In this document: one piece after another, positions 35,714 to 46,075 of the stretch
Position numbering within the stretch: position 1 is the first letter of the stretch
Layout of the letters: the number at the start of each line of letters is the position of its first letter
DNA from: Marsupella aquatica
Taxonomy: Eukaryota > Marchantiophyta
Length of the DNA: 64,000 bases
Direction of reading: 5' to 3'
Assembly (NCBI GenBank): GCA_973895155.1
Contig: OZ316895.1
Coordinates: forward strand, 3,348,001 to 3,412,000
Position numbers and translations under genes: made by a program
Notes under the pieces: generated by a model
What the model was told of the DNA's origin: nothing
Database searches by the model: none
The model's input: only the letters and a program-made list of their open reading frames with translations

Positions 35714-36223
35714 CTAGTCGAGGAAGTAGTCCATAAAGGCCTTCTCTAGGGCAATGAATTGCAGGAAATCATGTTCCAGACCATGTGAGCCGGGAGCAAT
35801 AATGGATTCTGGCCAACCGTCTAGCCCATGGTAAGCGACACATTCATACAAAATTCCAGACAGTGCTGCTGCACTGTTTGCAATGTAGACTGGATTTCGA
35901 AGGGAGCAAAATAATAGAGGGAAATTAGACGAGAGTATGACAGAAAGCATCAAAACAAGAGTGCAGAAAACGAAGTTGTTCTCTGTCCTTCTACCGTCGA
36001 CAAATCTCATCACACCATCAAGAGTCAATGAGAATGGAGTCTTGGGTCCAAGCTCGAACATCACTGTGGACACTGCCGAAAGCTCTGAATTTCTGCTCAA
36101 GAGAAGAGTCTTGGGTCCAAGCTCGAACATCACTGTGGACACTGGCGAAAGCTCTGAATTTCTGCTCAAGAGAAGAGTCCACACGTTCCGAAATCGCTGA
36201 GTAGGGACGAGGACGACATGCAT
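35714..36223 (-). CDS. Unrecognised 169-codon ORF containing a 23-residue tandem repeat
   Basis: This minus-strand ORF runs from ATG at 36223 to a stop at 35714. Residues about 17-63 hold two copies of a 23-residue unit (LLLSRNSELS...FELGPKT), followed by a hydrophobic stretch (CTLVLMLSVILSSNFPLLF) and a C-terminal part with AYHGLDGWPES. The repeat unit is 69 bp, a multiple of three, so frames on both strands stay open through it and the ORF length is partly a by-product. There is no known domain and no identified upstream exon. It could be a single-exon gene, an exon, or chance. Confidence 0.2.
   Translation of the reverse strand: MHVVLVPTQRFRNVWTLLLSRNSELSPVSTVMFELGPKTLLLSRNSELSAVSTVMFELGPKTPFSLTLDGVMRFVDGRRTENNFVFCTLVLMLSVILSSNFPLLFCSLRNPVYIANSAAALSGILYECVAYHGLDGWPESIIAPGSHGLEHDFLQFIALEKAFMDYFLD
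36037..36180. repeat. 69-bp tandem repeat, two copies plus start of a third
   Basis: GAGTCTTGGGTCC begins at 36037 and again at 36106. The units differ at only a few positions, and a third start (GAAGAGTCC) follows at about 36172. The near-identity implies recent duplication. Confidence 0.9.
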
Positions 36224-37009
36224 GCTGTTGCAATGAATGGAATTCGGTGAAATCTTTTAAGGCATGAAACGAGACGAGGAGACAATCAACGACTAAGCTC
36301 TCAAATTATGGACCTCGATGTACTATTCACCTCTCGACATCCGGTACTGTACTGCGATGCAGTGACAGGGTGTCAACTATAATTAAAAAACTATTGAGCC
36401 ATCACGCTGTTGGTCCATCGCTCATGGAGAGTACGGTACGTAGCTTATGCCTGACTACAAACCGTACCAATGTTCTTACAGCCTTCATTTTTCTCTCCTT
36501 TCTAGTTATATGCACATTTTGGGAAGATGTGTAACTACTGTAGGAACTAGAAAGATGTTTTGTAGACTGTACTGTCTGTATTGAGGAGATCTACCGTAGA
36601 GATCCGTTGCTCCTGGTTCACGTCATTAGTCAGATGGGCGACGGTCAATGTAAAGTGGCATTGCTCGAGCAATAGAGCAATGATCATATGAGAAAAGGTT
36701 TAATGGGTTTACTCGGGGCGTCATGGGCACTTGTGATTTTTTTTTCGTCAAAGCAATTGGAGTGCCACTTCCTATTCGAAAAGGTAGTCTGGAGACCCCA
36801 CTTGTGACTCTTTTTTCCATCAAAGCAAACTGGAGGGCCACTTCTTATAGATAGACTTCAGACTCCATTTCAAAATGTTTGGACCACCTCTGGAGATTAT
36901 CCAAAATTCTAGACAAAACAAACACTCCACATCAGCATTCATTTCAGAGTCACATCACTAGGGTCAACTGCTTACTTTGTAGGATCAGTAGACACCATTA
37001 GAGAATGGC
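36224..37009. other. Intergenic with a two-copy 71-bp repeat (36728-36850)
   Basis: No gene is supported. CACTTGTGA followed by a T run, then TCAAAGCAA and GGGCCACTTC or GAGTGCCACTTC, occurs at 36728 and 36799, giving a 71-bp tandem duplication that has diverged. The rest is unremarkable. Confidence 0.5.
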
Positions 37010-37470
37010 CACCAAGTCCTTGTAAGGCCAAGTACAGCAGTTTCTACTCCTTATATATAGGTCCATGGGATGTTCTGTATTTCTAGTAAAAGCCAAATGC
37101 AACCATTTCTACTCCTTAGTCATAAGGTCCAGGGTGTTCCCTTAGTACTTGTAAAGCCAACTGGATTTTGTGAAGCCAATTACTCCTTAGTTAAAGGGTC
37201 AAGGGTGCTCCTTAGTTATTGTAAAGCCAACTGGATCTTAACTTGTAAAGCCAAGTACAGCTGTTTCTACTCCTAGGGGATGTTTCGTATTCCTGGCAAA
37301 GCCCAACTCAAACCATTTCTACTCCTTAGTTATAGGGGCCAGGGTGTTCCTTAGTTCTTGTACAGCGAAATGGAAAATTTTCTACTCATAGGTCCGGATG
37401 TTCAGTAGTTCTGGTAAAGCTATCTGGAACCGTTCTACTCATAAGGTCCAGGGGATGGCTCCGTAGTTCC
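37010..37470 (+). repeat. Degenerate tandem array, about 60-70 bp unit, around seven copies
   Basis: Recurring elements are TTTCTACTCCTTAG, TATAGGTCCAGGG, TGTTCCTTAGTTCTTG and TAAAGCCAACTGGA, arranged in the same order about seven times with variable spacing and many substitutions. This is an old minisatellite. No frame is open along it. Confidence 0.7.
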
Positions 37471-38257
37471 CAGCTGACGCTTGTTTAGTAGACGAACTTC
37501 TGTACAGTAGGCATGTACCGTTTTCAATTGGCCAATGCTTTCAAGGGCCATGCAATGCGATGCCTGTGTCTGTATAAGACATTTTATGATACCGAGGTAC
37601 AAAAGCCCTACCAGACACATTGTCATCAACACATGGTACCAGATTCTGCATGTCGAAGCGTACTTCACTTGCACAGAAAGACCAGCTGGCAGGTTGCCAG
37701 GAGAGGTGGTGGTGGGGTGTAGACAGGTGAGATGGAGATGCCAGCAGCCCTGCCCTGACCTGTCCCCCAACCCAGAGTGCCATAGCTGAGTGTTTTGAGG
37801 TAGAGAGCTCCAGCGAATGACGACCTTAAGAAGTCCCTCAACCCAGTCTTATAGTTGAGTGTGTTTGGGGTGGAGAGTTTCCAACAAATGACGACTTTAA
37901 CGAGAATGAGAAAGGTCTAGCACCTGTGGGTATGGGTCGGAGGCGTCGTAGTGTAGGATCATGAGCACCATCTTATAGTACGTCAAAGCCAGTAGGGATT
38001 CGGCACGGTAGACGAGAAGGTAGCCTCATTGATTAGCCTTGTTGGCAAACTGGTACTGCACGTGACAGAATAGCTGCAGTTCTGAGCCGTATTCATTGGA
38101 TGCTACTTTTGGGAGACATCTTGACCGTAGGGAACTGTCAGCTTTGGACCGGGTCCATCACCTTCATTAAATCTTCATTAGAGATGGAGCTGAGCAATTC
38201 AATTCTATGTTGCGTGGAGGGAACAGTTATGATCCAACGAGTGAACGAGAGTAGGGA
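37471..38257. other. Intergenic with a two-copy 70-bp repeat (37765-37903)
   Basis: Short overlapping ORFs at 37435-37789 occupy four frames and none is convincing. A 70-bp unit (CCCAACCCAG...GCTGAGTG...GAATGACGACCTTAA) at 37765-37834 is repeated with changes at 37835-37903. No gene is supported. Confidence 0.45.
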
Positions 38258-38539
38258 CTAGGGAGGGTCACCGGCACCCGCGCCACCACGACTGAAAATT
38301 ATTCCACACCAAATGTAATCAATGCGTTGATTTGTAGACCCAGAGTAGTACCCAGTTCTCGACCTGAACTGATGAGTCTGGCCAATAGTATCCCTGAAAA
38401 AGACATCTGAAACAAACATGGCCGTGTATTGATGCAGTCCTCTGCTGTTCACATAGTTATCACAAACACTGAGAAAAGTATTTTTCATCTTGACTTTGTG
38501 CTCCAAATGCGCGTACTGGAAACTCCATACACTCATCAT
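38258..38539 (-). pseudogene. Possible endonuclease/exonuclease/phosphatase-fold remnant
   Basis: A 93-codon minus-strand ORF contains FRSRTGYYSGSTNQRIDYIWCG. The pattern of an aromatic/Ser stretch followed by RIDYIW is common near the C-terminus of endonuclease/exonuclease/phosphatase-fold proteins, including the endonuclease of LINE elements. Preceding residues (NSRGLHQYTAMFVSDVFFRDTIGQTHQF) would fit the same fold loosely. Catalytic residues upstream are not visible and no reverse transcriptase follows. It may be an exon of a decayed gene or a LINE fragment. Confidence 0.3.
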
Positions 38540-39732
38540 GAGAAGATTTGTTTGGAGTCAAATGGCTCAGGGAAGAAAATATTGGGACGAACTACGCACA
38601 CAACATAAGCTTCGCTGCGAAGCCGCAGCGCTCGTATCGGGGTATATTTTGACCAGAGTACACCTCGTCACCTCAGGAAGAGAATCTCTTTCGAGAACCA
38701 AAATCAGTGTAGTGCGAAATATAAAATATATTATAGGCAAGAGGACTAAACTTTAGGAGTTTCTGCACTGTACAATCAGTCCAAAGACGAGCCGATGAAC
38801 ATCTCTTCTTTAATGCAAACACCTGGTGGCCCCGCCGTAGCTGATTCACTAGCTAGCGATACTGTCATTCGTTGGTACGATGCATCTATTTTCTACTGGT
38901 ATCAATCACCAACGTCCTGCTGTCCAGCTCGAGTTACAATCCCAATGAAGATTCCCATTACCCCCGACCTATAGTGGGAGCCCCTCTCGTACATGGGAAC
39001 TTTGATGGCAGTAGGTAACAGTGGTCGAGAGCGTCCGCAGACAAAGCCCGTTCTTTCCCTTTTCAGAGGAAATTGTCGGGAACATCACATTATAGTGCAA
39101 TCGGAACCAGGTGAAGCCCCTTTAATAGCGTGTGTTTTGAGGGACACCAGTAGCGCGCGATACAGCACTCAGGACGCGTCTATCCTTTTGTAATGTGTCA
39201 AAAAGTGTCACAATGAGGCCAGGAGGAGGATGCTATCCGGATAAAACAAACCATGACAAACACTGCGTCCTGTCATGGAACCTCAAGTACATGTGGAGAA
39301 GTCGGTCGTTACCTCAGTGATTACCTCAATCGCCCTCCTCTGCTCCATGTGCATTCGGACAGTTAAACGACTGTAAATCTCACATTAAACGTACCGCTGA
39401 ATAATGAAAGCTTCGGCCATTGATTGGCAGAGGCAATTATTGCAGTTGTATATTTCATCCAGACAACAGTAAGTAGACGCGCTGCTGAGCTGCTCCAATA
39501 TTTAAAGCCGGCAGCGCAGGATTTTCAGTGAAAGTTTCTCGTAACCTATACCTAAACTCTCTCATATGAACAGTAATCGATAGCAAGGCGCTAACGGAAC
39601 CGACTTAGGCGCCATCTAAAAATTGGGGGCCGATGGGTGTCTATACAATGAACAATCAATGATATATTTGTTCTATCCTGAGTGTGCTTGAAGTTTGACA
39701 ATATATAAAACGTGTTTTGAAGGGTGTTTTCC
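38540..39732. other. Intergenic, presumably 3' flank of RBOH at its right end
   Basis: No supported gene. Short ORFs at 38490-38756 and 38993-39193 have no recognisable content. The right end, just below 39733, should contain the 3' untranslated region of the minus-strand oxidase gene; I cannot fix a polyadenylation site. Confidence 0.4.
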
Positions 39733-42700
39733 CTAGAAGTGCTCCTTATGAAACTCAAACTTAGTACTACTCTTTTGTGTATATTTTTTCGATAGGGCGT
39801 CCAGCTCTTTGGCCAGAGATGGTGCTCCGCAGTAAAACACTCCTGCAGAAGTACAGATCAAGACCAATTCAATGACGTTAGAGAATGATAAGACATTGAT
39901 AGCAGGGGTCCACATGCAGGAGTTACCAAAGCCTTCAACTCCGAGACGAAATTGCTAGACGCACGCGAGAAGGGTACAATTCGTCCTGAGCTTACCGATT
40001 CTGGAATTAGGATGCGTGGCAGTAAGCCTAGAGAACACCTTTGGCCAATTCGGGCGAGCGAAGTGGGTACGAGCCTGTGAAACCGAATGCCCACAGTTGA
40101 GTTAATTTTCGACCTTCCGCCGTGACCATTATTATGACGAGAACAACAGTCTGTGCATGACATCAGCGCGTGAGCAACTCACCCGCGTCCCAGAAACGAT
40201 GTCGACACCACTTTTCGCGTGATGTAGCGCTTGCACCATCGTAATTAGAGCAGATCTCGCGTCCCCTTCCTCGTAAACACTAGTCAAATAATTGTGCATT
40301 TCGATGACTGCCTTTTGGTCAATCTCTGCAACCTCGTTCATTACGCCTTTAAACCACTCGAACGAACCTTGTTCGCGCGTGACCCAGTAGAAATATGCAT
40401 TGGTTGGACCGCGGAACTTCCGCGATCTCCGTCCACTCTTCCTCATATAATCCCATGACCTTCCAGGACTCTGATTTCCAGGGAACTTTAATACGTCCCG
40501 TAGTGTGGGACTGCCATCCTGTACAACACGAAAGAAAATCGCCGTCAATTTGGGCATATATTGGCTCAGTATAGTTCTCAACCAGACGCTGTGCTTCTCG
40601 GGGGTGTACGTGCACGAAGAGGTTCCACTTACAGGTGCTTGCGTACATTCGGCTGACGGCATGGAATCGCTTGGTTGGGACGAAAATCCTTTAAAGGAGT
40701 CAGGAGGTGACAAGTTTTCGGGATTTCTTATGTTGTTCAGCATGTCTTTCAAGATGCTGATGAACGGCGTGGCACCGATGCCCAGTCCAACGAGCAGTAA
40801 GACATCATACTTGCGGAAATCCTGTGCCGGAGCACCGTAAGGCCCATCAATACTTAGCTTCGGAAAGGCATCCACTGTTCCTAAACTGAGCGCGTCCTCA
40901 TATACTCTTTTCATTTCGTTAGTCCAGTCGCCAAGGGTTCGAATGTGTACACTGAGGTAGTCATCTCCCGGTGCAGATGTTATTGAAAAGGGATGCCTGT
41001 AACAGGACAAATTCCGTTAGAGCAAGGTCTTGTACGAGACTGACGACCAGTACGTCAAACAGGCTAAGCATTGTAGAGCCCACTCCCTAATACAACATCC
41101 CCGACACGATCACAGGGGGACTCGAGAGTCTCACCATTCGAATTTGGAAATGGTCGGGCATTGGAGAAATATGTACATTCCACTTTTATACTTGAATCCA
41201 ACAGGCTTCGACATGTGTAGAGCCAAGACGTTGCCTGGATAAATAGCAGCCTGAATTCAAACAATCCACGCGTCAGATGACACAAATTGCCAAAATCGTC
41301 CAATACAGTGCATAGATTTCTGCCCATAGATGGTCAGGAGTCCATAAATACCTTAAGGGTGCTAACTCTGTATTGACTTGCGCGAAAAGCCCGAAGAAAT
41401 CGTTCACCACTGTAGAGAAGTAGCGGAACCAATAGGTACATCCAAGTCTGCTCACCATCAGCACCAAAACCATCAGCACCAAAACCATAAGAAAACATGC
41501 AATTTCTGCGTAAACGAGCAAAATTATGCAAGCACGAGAAAACAGAACGGTATCCGACCCAGACTCAGCCGCCACAGAACAAAGTTAGCAAAAGATGAAA
41601 GCTAATTCATCCTCGTTCAGTAAGGACTCACCGACTTCTGACGCCAATCATTTGTAAGTAACAGATACATCCCGTGCAAGACGAGGAGGATATACACAAT
41701 CGCAAACATATGGTGGGAGTACCAAAATGCGTTGAAACCCGTCAGTCTGTGGAAAGGAAAAGGAAGTTTCACTATAGATTTTCGACACCGGTCAAAGGCA
41801 AGGAAGAATGCCACACTCATGAGCGCCACCATCATGAAACCCGTGATCACCACTGGTAACAATAAAATCTTTCCATAAGTCGGCTGTACACCTCTAAATA
41901 TGCTCGAACTACCGATATTCGTATAAAACACATCATAATCAACATTAGCCATCCTAGGAAAGTCGCACGCTAAGTGAGTCACAGCGTGAACAATCACTCC
42001 AAAGCCAATCGCTTTGGCGACGAGCTGCACAAGCAGAACCCCGGATAAGTACAAACTACCTCTCAAGATAGTAGCGAAACCCAACAAATATGGTTTTACT
42101 TTTACAGAAATTGCAACAAGATAACCAGTTGAAATATACCTTATGAAACTTGATGTTGTCATCGAAGGGGATAATTGATCCAAAGAATGTAGAACGGAGC
42201 CACGTGATGGTATTTCGGCAAACCGGGAACAGAATTAGGGCCATATTGAGTTTCAGTGTCTCGGCAGCACCCTTCGCCGTACACACGCAGTACCCCATCA
42301 CCACAAAGGAAGAACGATTTCGGTATTGGAAAAATTTCCACGTAAAAAGCACGGCCATCGCAGTGACCCATAAGGAAACAATGGTGATTCGTTGCCAATA
42401 ATCATGAAGGTGCAAACTAATATTCCTTGAATAACATTGCCATCTGGTTCTCAGCTTCTGGGGCACCAGCTGCTGACTAAAACTCTGTTGAGCATCATTA
42501 CTAAAACTCTGTTGCGCATCATGTACAGAAGGACCTGGTTGTCGCATGAGCATCTCCAATTGTGACAGCTGTATCCAGACAAGCAAAACGCAGACGATGA
42601 TAAATGAGAATTAAAACAGATCGATACAAAAATCATTTCAAGATCAATGTAGTGAGTGCCGTTCAGAGTACACCAATATGATGGAGGCAACGCAAGCGTA

Positions 42701-44361
42701 ACGCGAAAAAGTACCTCAATGTAGCCTTTATGATGCCGATCAAGTTCCTCCATTATAAGTGCCGCATATTCCTCTGCCTGTTCCTGGAGGATGGAGAGCT
42801 TGTTCGCAGAAGCGCTCAAGAGGATCACCTGCACCATCCAGTGAAGACTGTGACTCTCATGCACCGACGAGCCATGCAGCAAGATGCAGGAGCAAGCTAA
42901 GCGCATTGGTCGCACCGCAAACTACGATAGTGTAGTGCTAAAGCGATCGATCTCCGAAATTTCCGGGAATTACCTCCTTAACTTCTTCTTCCGATATACA
43001 ACCGTCCGAATCTTTGTCGCATCTGCATGCCAAACACATCACACGATGTTAGATAATACATTTCTGGGTAAGGAAAGCCTTTCAAGAAAATGAGAGGCAG
43101 AAGTTTTTTTCAGGAAAGCCACTTACAGATCAAAGAAGAGCTGCATGCGAGCGTCGAAACTAGTGTCCGTAATCTGTCGCCAATACTCGTAAAGCTCTTC
43201 TTTGGTGATTTTCTCTTTGCACTTCTCTTGCAGATGAAACTTTCGTCGGGTGAGGGCATCCAGGAGCTCCCCTGCGAATACCTCCGAATCCTTCATTCCT
43301 GCACATCGGCAAGGCTACTACCCTCGTTATACAACTCTCGGAATAACTCTCCAAAGATTCAAATGACACGACTGCACTGGCCTCGGTAAGACTGTCAAGA
43401 CTCGAGTTTCAAGCCCTTGAAAAGAGATCACACGACAGGTTCAATGAAAGAGCAGAAATGGTGTAAACAACTCGTACATAGAAAAATACTAGACAGAGGC
43501 GTCCACATCATACGAGGGAACATGGTTGCTCCAAATGCGGTGATCTTAGTAGGAAGATTAAGATGGGAAGAGGACATCTCAAAGATAAAACACAAAGGAA
43601 TGAGAAGTGCGCTCACCTATACAAGTAGCAAAATCACTCCGACTGATCGTCGCATCAGCAGATGCTAACTGGCAGAATCGTGCCTCAACAGCTTTCCATA
43701 AGGGCTGTTCACCAGAGCTGATACTGATTGTCGCCTTGCTTATATTTCTAAGACCCTCTAGTGCATGCCCTGCCCCAGAAGAAGTTCTCGATAATCGCCC
43801 AGTACCTGGGGTTGATATCCTCGAAAGAGGGGTACCCCTAGGGGTTGCTCTCCAATGAGGAGTACTCCTGCCAACATTAGAGAGCCACGGAAGAGGGGTA
43901 TTTCTCGGAGTAGGTCTGGAACTAGGAGTACTCCAAGTACTCCGAGGAGGAATTTGCGAGACTTGATCTTCATCTCTCTCCGGAGAAAAAGCTAACGGAG
44001 TGACACGTGCACCAGGACTTGTATGTCTTGAACTGCGTCTCCCATCCTGTGACTCTTGGTCAAGAGGTGAAGTACCGCGTGAAGAACTCAAAGAACTTCT
44101 TCTCTCCGCGCCCTCCACCGATAATTTTTTGTCTGTATTGCTGTTTCCAACACTTCTCAACGTTACGGATTCATTGTCAACATCAAGTAAGACCTCTAGC
44201 ACCACATGCTCGAGCTTCTCGGCGTCTTTTCCTGCGTCACTGACTTGTTGAAGAAGGCCCCTGAGATGTGAACTCACCGAGTCGGAAGCTTCCATTTCCA
44301 TTTCATGAGTTGCTTTCGGTCGCGAAGGAGGTGTATGAAACTCCGGACCATCATTCATCAT
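39733..44361 (-). CDS. RBOH: Respiratory burst oxidase homolog (NADPH oxidase), 11-12 coding exons
   Basis: This plasma-membrane flavocytochrome moves electrons from cytosolic NADPH through FAD and two hemes to apoplastic oxygen, making superoxide. Exons (minus strand): 44361-43617, 43298-43127, 43022-42974, 42828-42715, 42568-42140, 42024-41632, 41447-41352, 41250-41135, 40996-40183, 40074-39996, 39842-39733. All joins keep frame: 1,038 residues, or 1,000 if 40519-40632 is spliced. An in-frame TAG upstream leaves ATG 44361 as the first start. Domains: serine/proline-rich N-terminus; calcium-binding loop D308-E319 (DKDSDG); second loop at 352 degenerate. Ferric-reductase transmembrane core has heme histidines H502/H516 and H607/H620 (spacings 14 and 13, as in gp91phox). 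[12 protein letters not shown] (706-717, FAD), GLGIGATP (775-782, NADPH), [16 protein letters not shown]. It ends in the typical EFHKEHF. Confidence 0.96.
40519..40632 (-). other. RBOH: 114-nt in-frame intron candidate inside RBOH exon 9
   Basis: On the minus strand this segment begins GTAAGT and ends with a pyrimidine-rich stretch and TACAG. It is 114 nt, has no stop, and keeps frame whether spliced or retained. It lies in the linker between the NADPH-binding GLGIGATP and YFYWVTREQ, which is much longer here than in Arabidopsis RBOHs. Splicing would shorten the linker by 38 residues and join TQAP to DGSP. The strong splice sites make me favour splicing as the usual state. Confidence 0.65.
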
Positions 44362-45560
44362 ATTGATTACCCAACTTTTCCCGTCAACAGCAGCAGTGAT
44401 CTATTTTTTATGACGTAAAGATGATGAGAGTAATGCGAGAGACCTGAGCTGAGCTCTCGAACGACTCCTTTCCAAATGTCTGCACTAATTGGGGATGAAG
44501 CTTCCCAATGGACCAGCGGCAGGGCATCGACTACTCAACACGAATACCACGATAAATGAGTGTTGTCAGCTGCTCAGATTTCACGATTCCCCGCACAACT
44601 TCCACCGACAGATCTGCCGAACGCTGCAAACTCGTTCGAACCTGTACCATTATCTCGGGGCCCTACTGAAGAGCTTGCAAAATTACAGACAACAAAAGAC
44701 ATCTTCAAAAACGTACGTTCCCGGGTCTACACCACCTTCAATCATGGTGCCGCTCGACGACGACCAGCACTTCCCCATTCTCGAACAATGCCAGATTTAT
44801 TGTTTCGCCTCTAAACCTTGTCATTCTCAAGCTGCTGATATTCTGACACCACCAGAATTCGCAGGCCAGCGAAGAATTTCTTGCTAAACATTGAGCTCCT
44901 GCGATTGGCAGTCTTTACCATGACAAGCTATGATAAATACCCATCCGATTTAATTTCCACATCTCCAAGACATTAAGTGAAAAGCCATGTTGCACGGATC
45001 CATCTGACGTAAAATAGTAAGCCCCTTGGCAATCCCGCGCTTGACCACCAAATCCCTGCAAAGTAGACCTTCAACGCACATCGTCTCAAGGCAATGACAA
45101 AGCACGTCAAAGTACACAACAAACACTCCAGTCCAGGCCGCCACGCTGACCGAAGAACGCCACGCCGAAGAATCCAAACACCACAAATTTATTTAACAAA
45201 TCGATACTGTCATCCCTCCTTTGCAACTGTCCACAAGCGGTGGACACAATCTTTCCGCTACTGCCTCACACGCAGACAGCTCGATCCAGTTCCGAGGTAC
45301 GTTCGTCGTAATAGATACAACCCACAGCAGGACTCAATCGAGCAATCGAACGATCGTTCGACCAACGATGTAGCCACTGTGCATGGGAGGGGATAGATCG
45401 ACTAAAACTCTAAAACTCAAAACCACAAAATCACAAATCACTGTTGCAGTGAGTCCTTCTATACAGAGAGCTAATGTGAGCGAGTAGTAAAGTTGTCCTA
45501 GAGTAGATGACAGAAGCCATCCTCGACGAGGAGGGTAACACAAGCACGCGCTCCCAGTCC
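44362..45560 (-). promoter_or_regulatory. 5' leader and proximal upstream region of RBOH
   Basis: This lies directly upstream of the oxidase start on the minus strand. Plus-strand ORFs here (44489-44887, 44560-44814) are antisense to the expected leader, mutually overlapping and unrecognised, so I leave them out. The leader probably extends into this region, but its 5' end and any leader intron cannot be read from sequence alone. Confidence 0.4.
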
Positions 45561-46075
45561 AGGCAGGGGACGGGACGGGACGGACGGGGCGGGACTCATG
45601 CACACTAACTACTACTACGACGACCAGCTTAATAATAATAAGACCCTCGTGTGGCTCGCGCCTGGAGCATACCTCTCCACAGTGCCCATCACTCTGCTCC
45701 ACTTGGTAGTTTTGAACTACTCGTCCAGCTCGGACGCTCCCCTTAAGGGGGCGCGCTGAACGGGGACAGCAGTCGCCCCCTCCCCCCGGCCCCCTCCCAC
45801 CCCCTCCTCTTTCTCTCGGCCCCACATCCCGGATCAGCCCGGCACCCCAATCTAAGCGGGCCCGGTTAAGTCCAGGCCAGCCTTTAGAGTTTAGAGGCGA
45901 CCCGACCCGGCGGATCGCGACCATACCCGCCAGCTTGCCTGCCTGGCGGCCTGTCGGACCTGCTTGGGAGTGACGCACGGACCGGTCCCTCTCTGACCCT
46001 CGCTGCAGCCAGGCCTCGCGTGTCCCTAGGCCTGTCCGTGAGAGCAACTCGTCCCGTGTCCTTCCGTCCGGGAAC
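45561..46075 (-). promoter_or_regulatory. GC-rich block upstream of RBOH, possible core promoter region
   Basis: This is the most GC-rich stretch of the neighbourhood, with GGGACGGGACGG repeats, long C runs (CCCCCTCCCCCCGGCCCCCTC near 45777-45797) and many CpG dinucleotides. It is strongly strand-asymmetric, C-rich on the plus strand. The composition keeps a 237-codon minus-strand frame open, which I regard as an artefact. Its place about 1.2-1.7 kb upstream of the oxidase start suggests a transcription start region; that role is inference. Confidence 0.35.

Noticed and set aside
44489-44887. A 132-codon plus-strand ORF
   Set aside because: It lies antisense to the expected RBOH leader, overlaps another ORF of similar length in a different frame, and has no recognisable content.
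45334-46047. A 237-codon minus-strand ORF upstream of RBOH
   Set aside because: It is dominated by G/C-rich low complexity (poly-Gly, poly-Val, Arg/Pro), has no domain and coincides with the GC-rich block. Composition explains the open frame.
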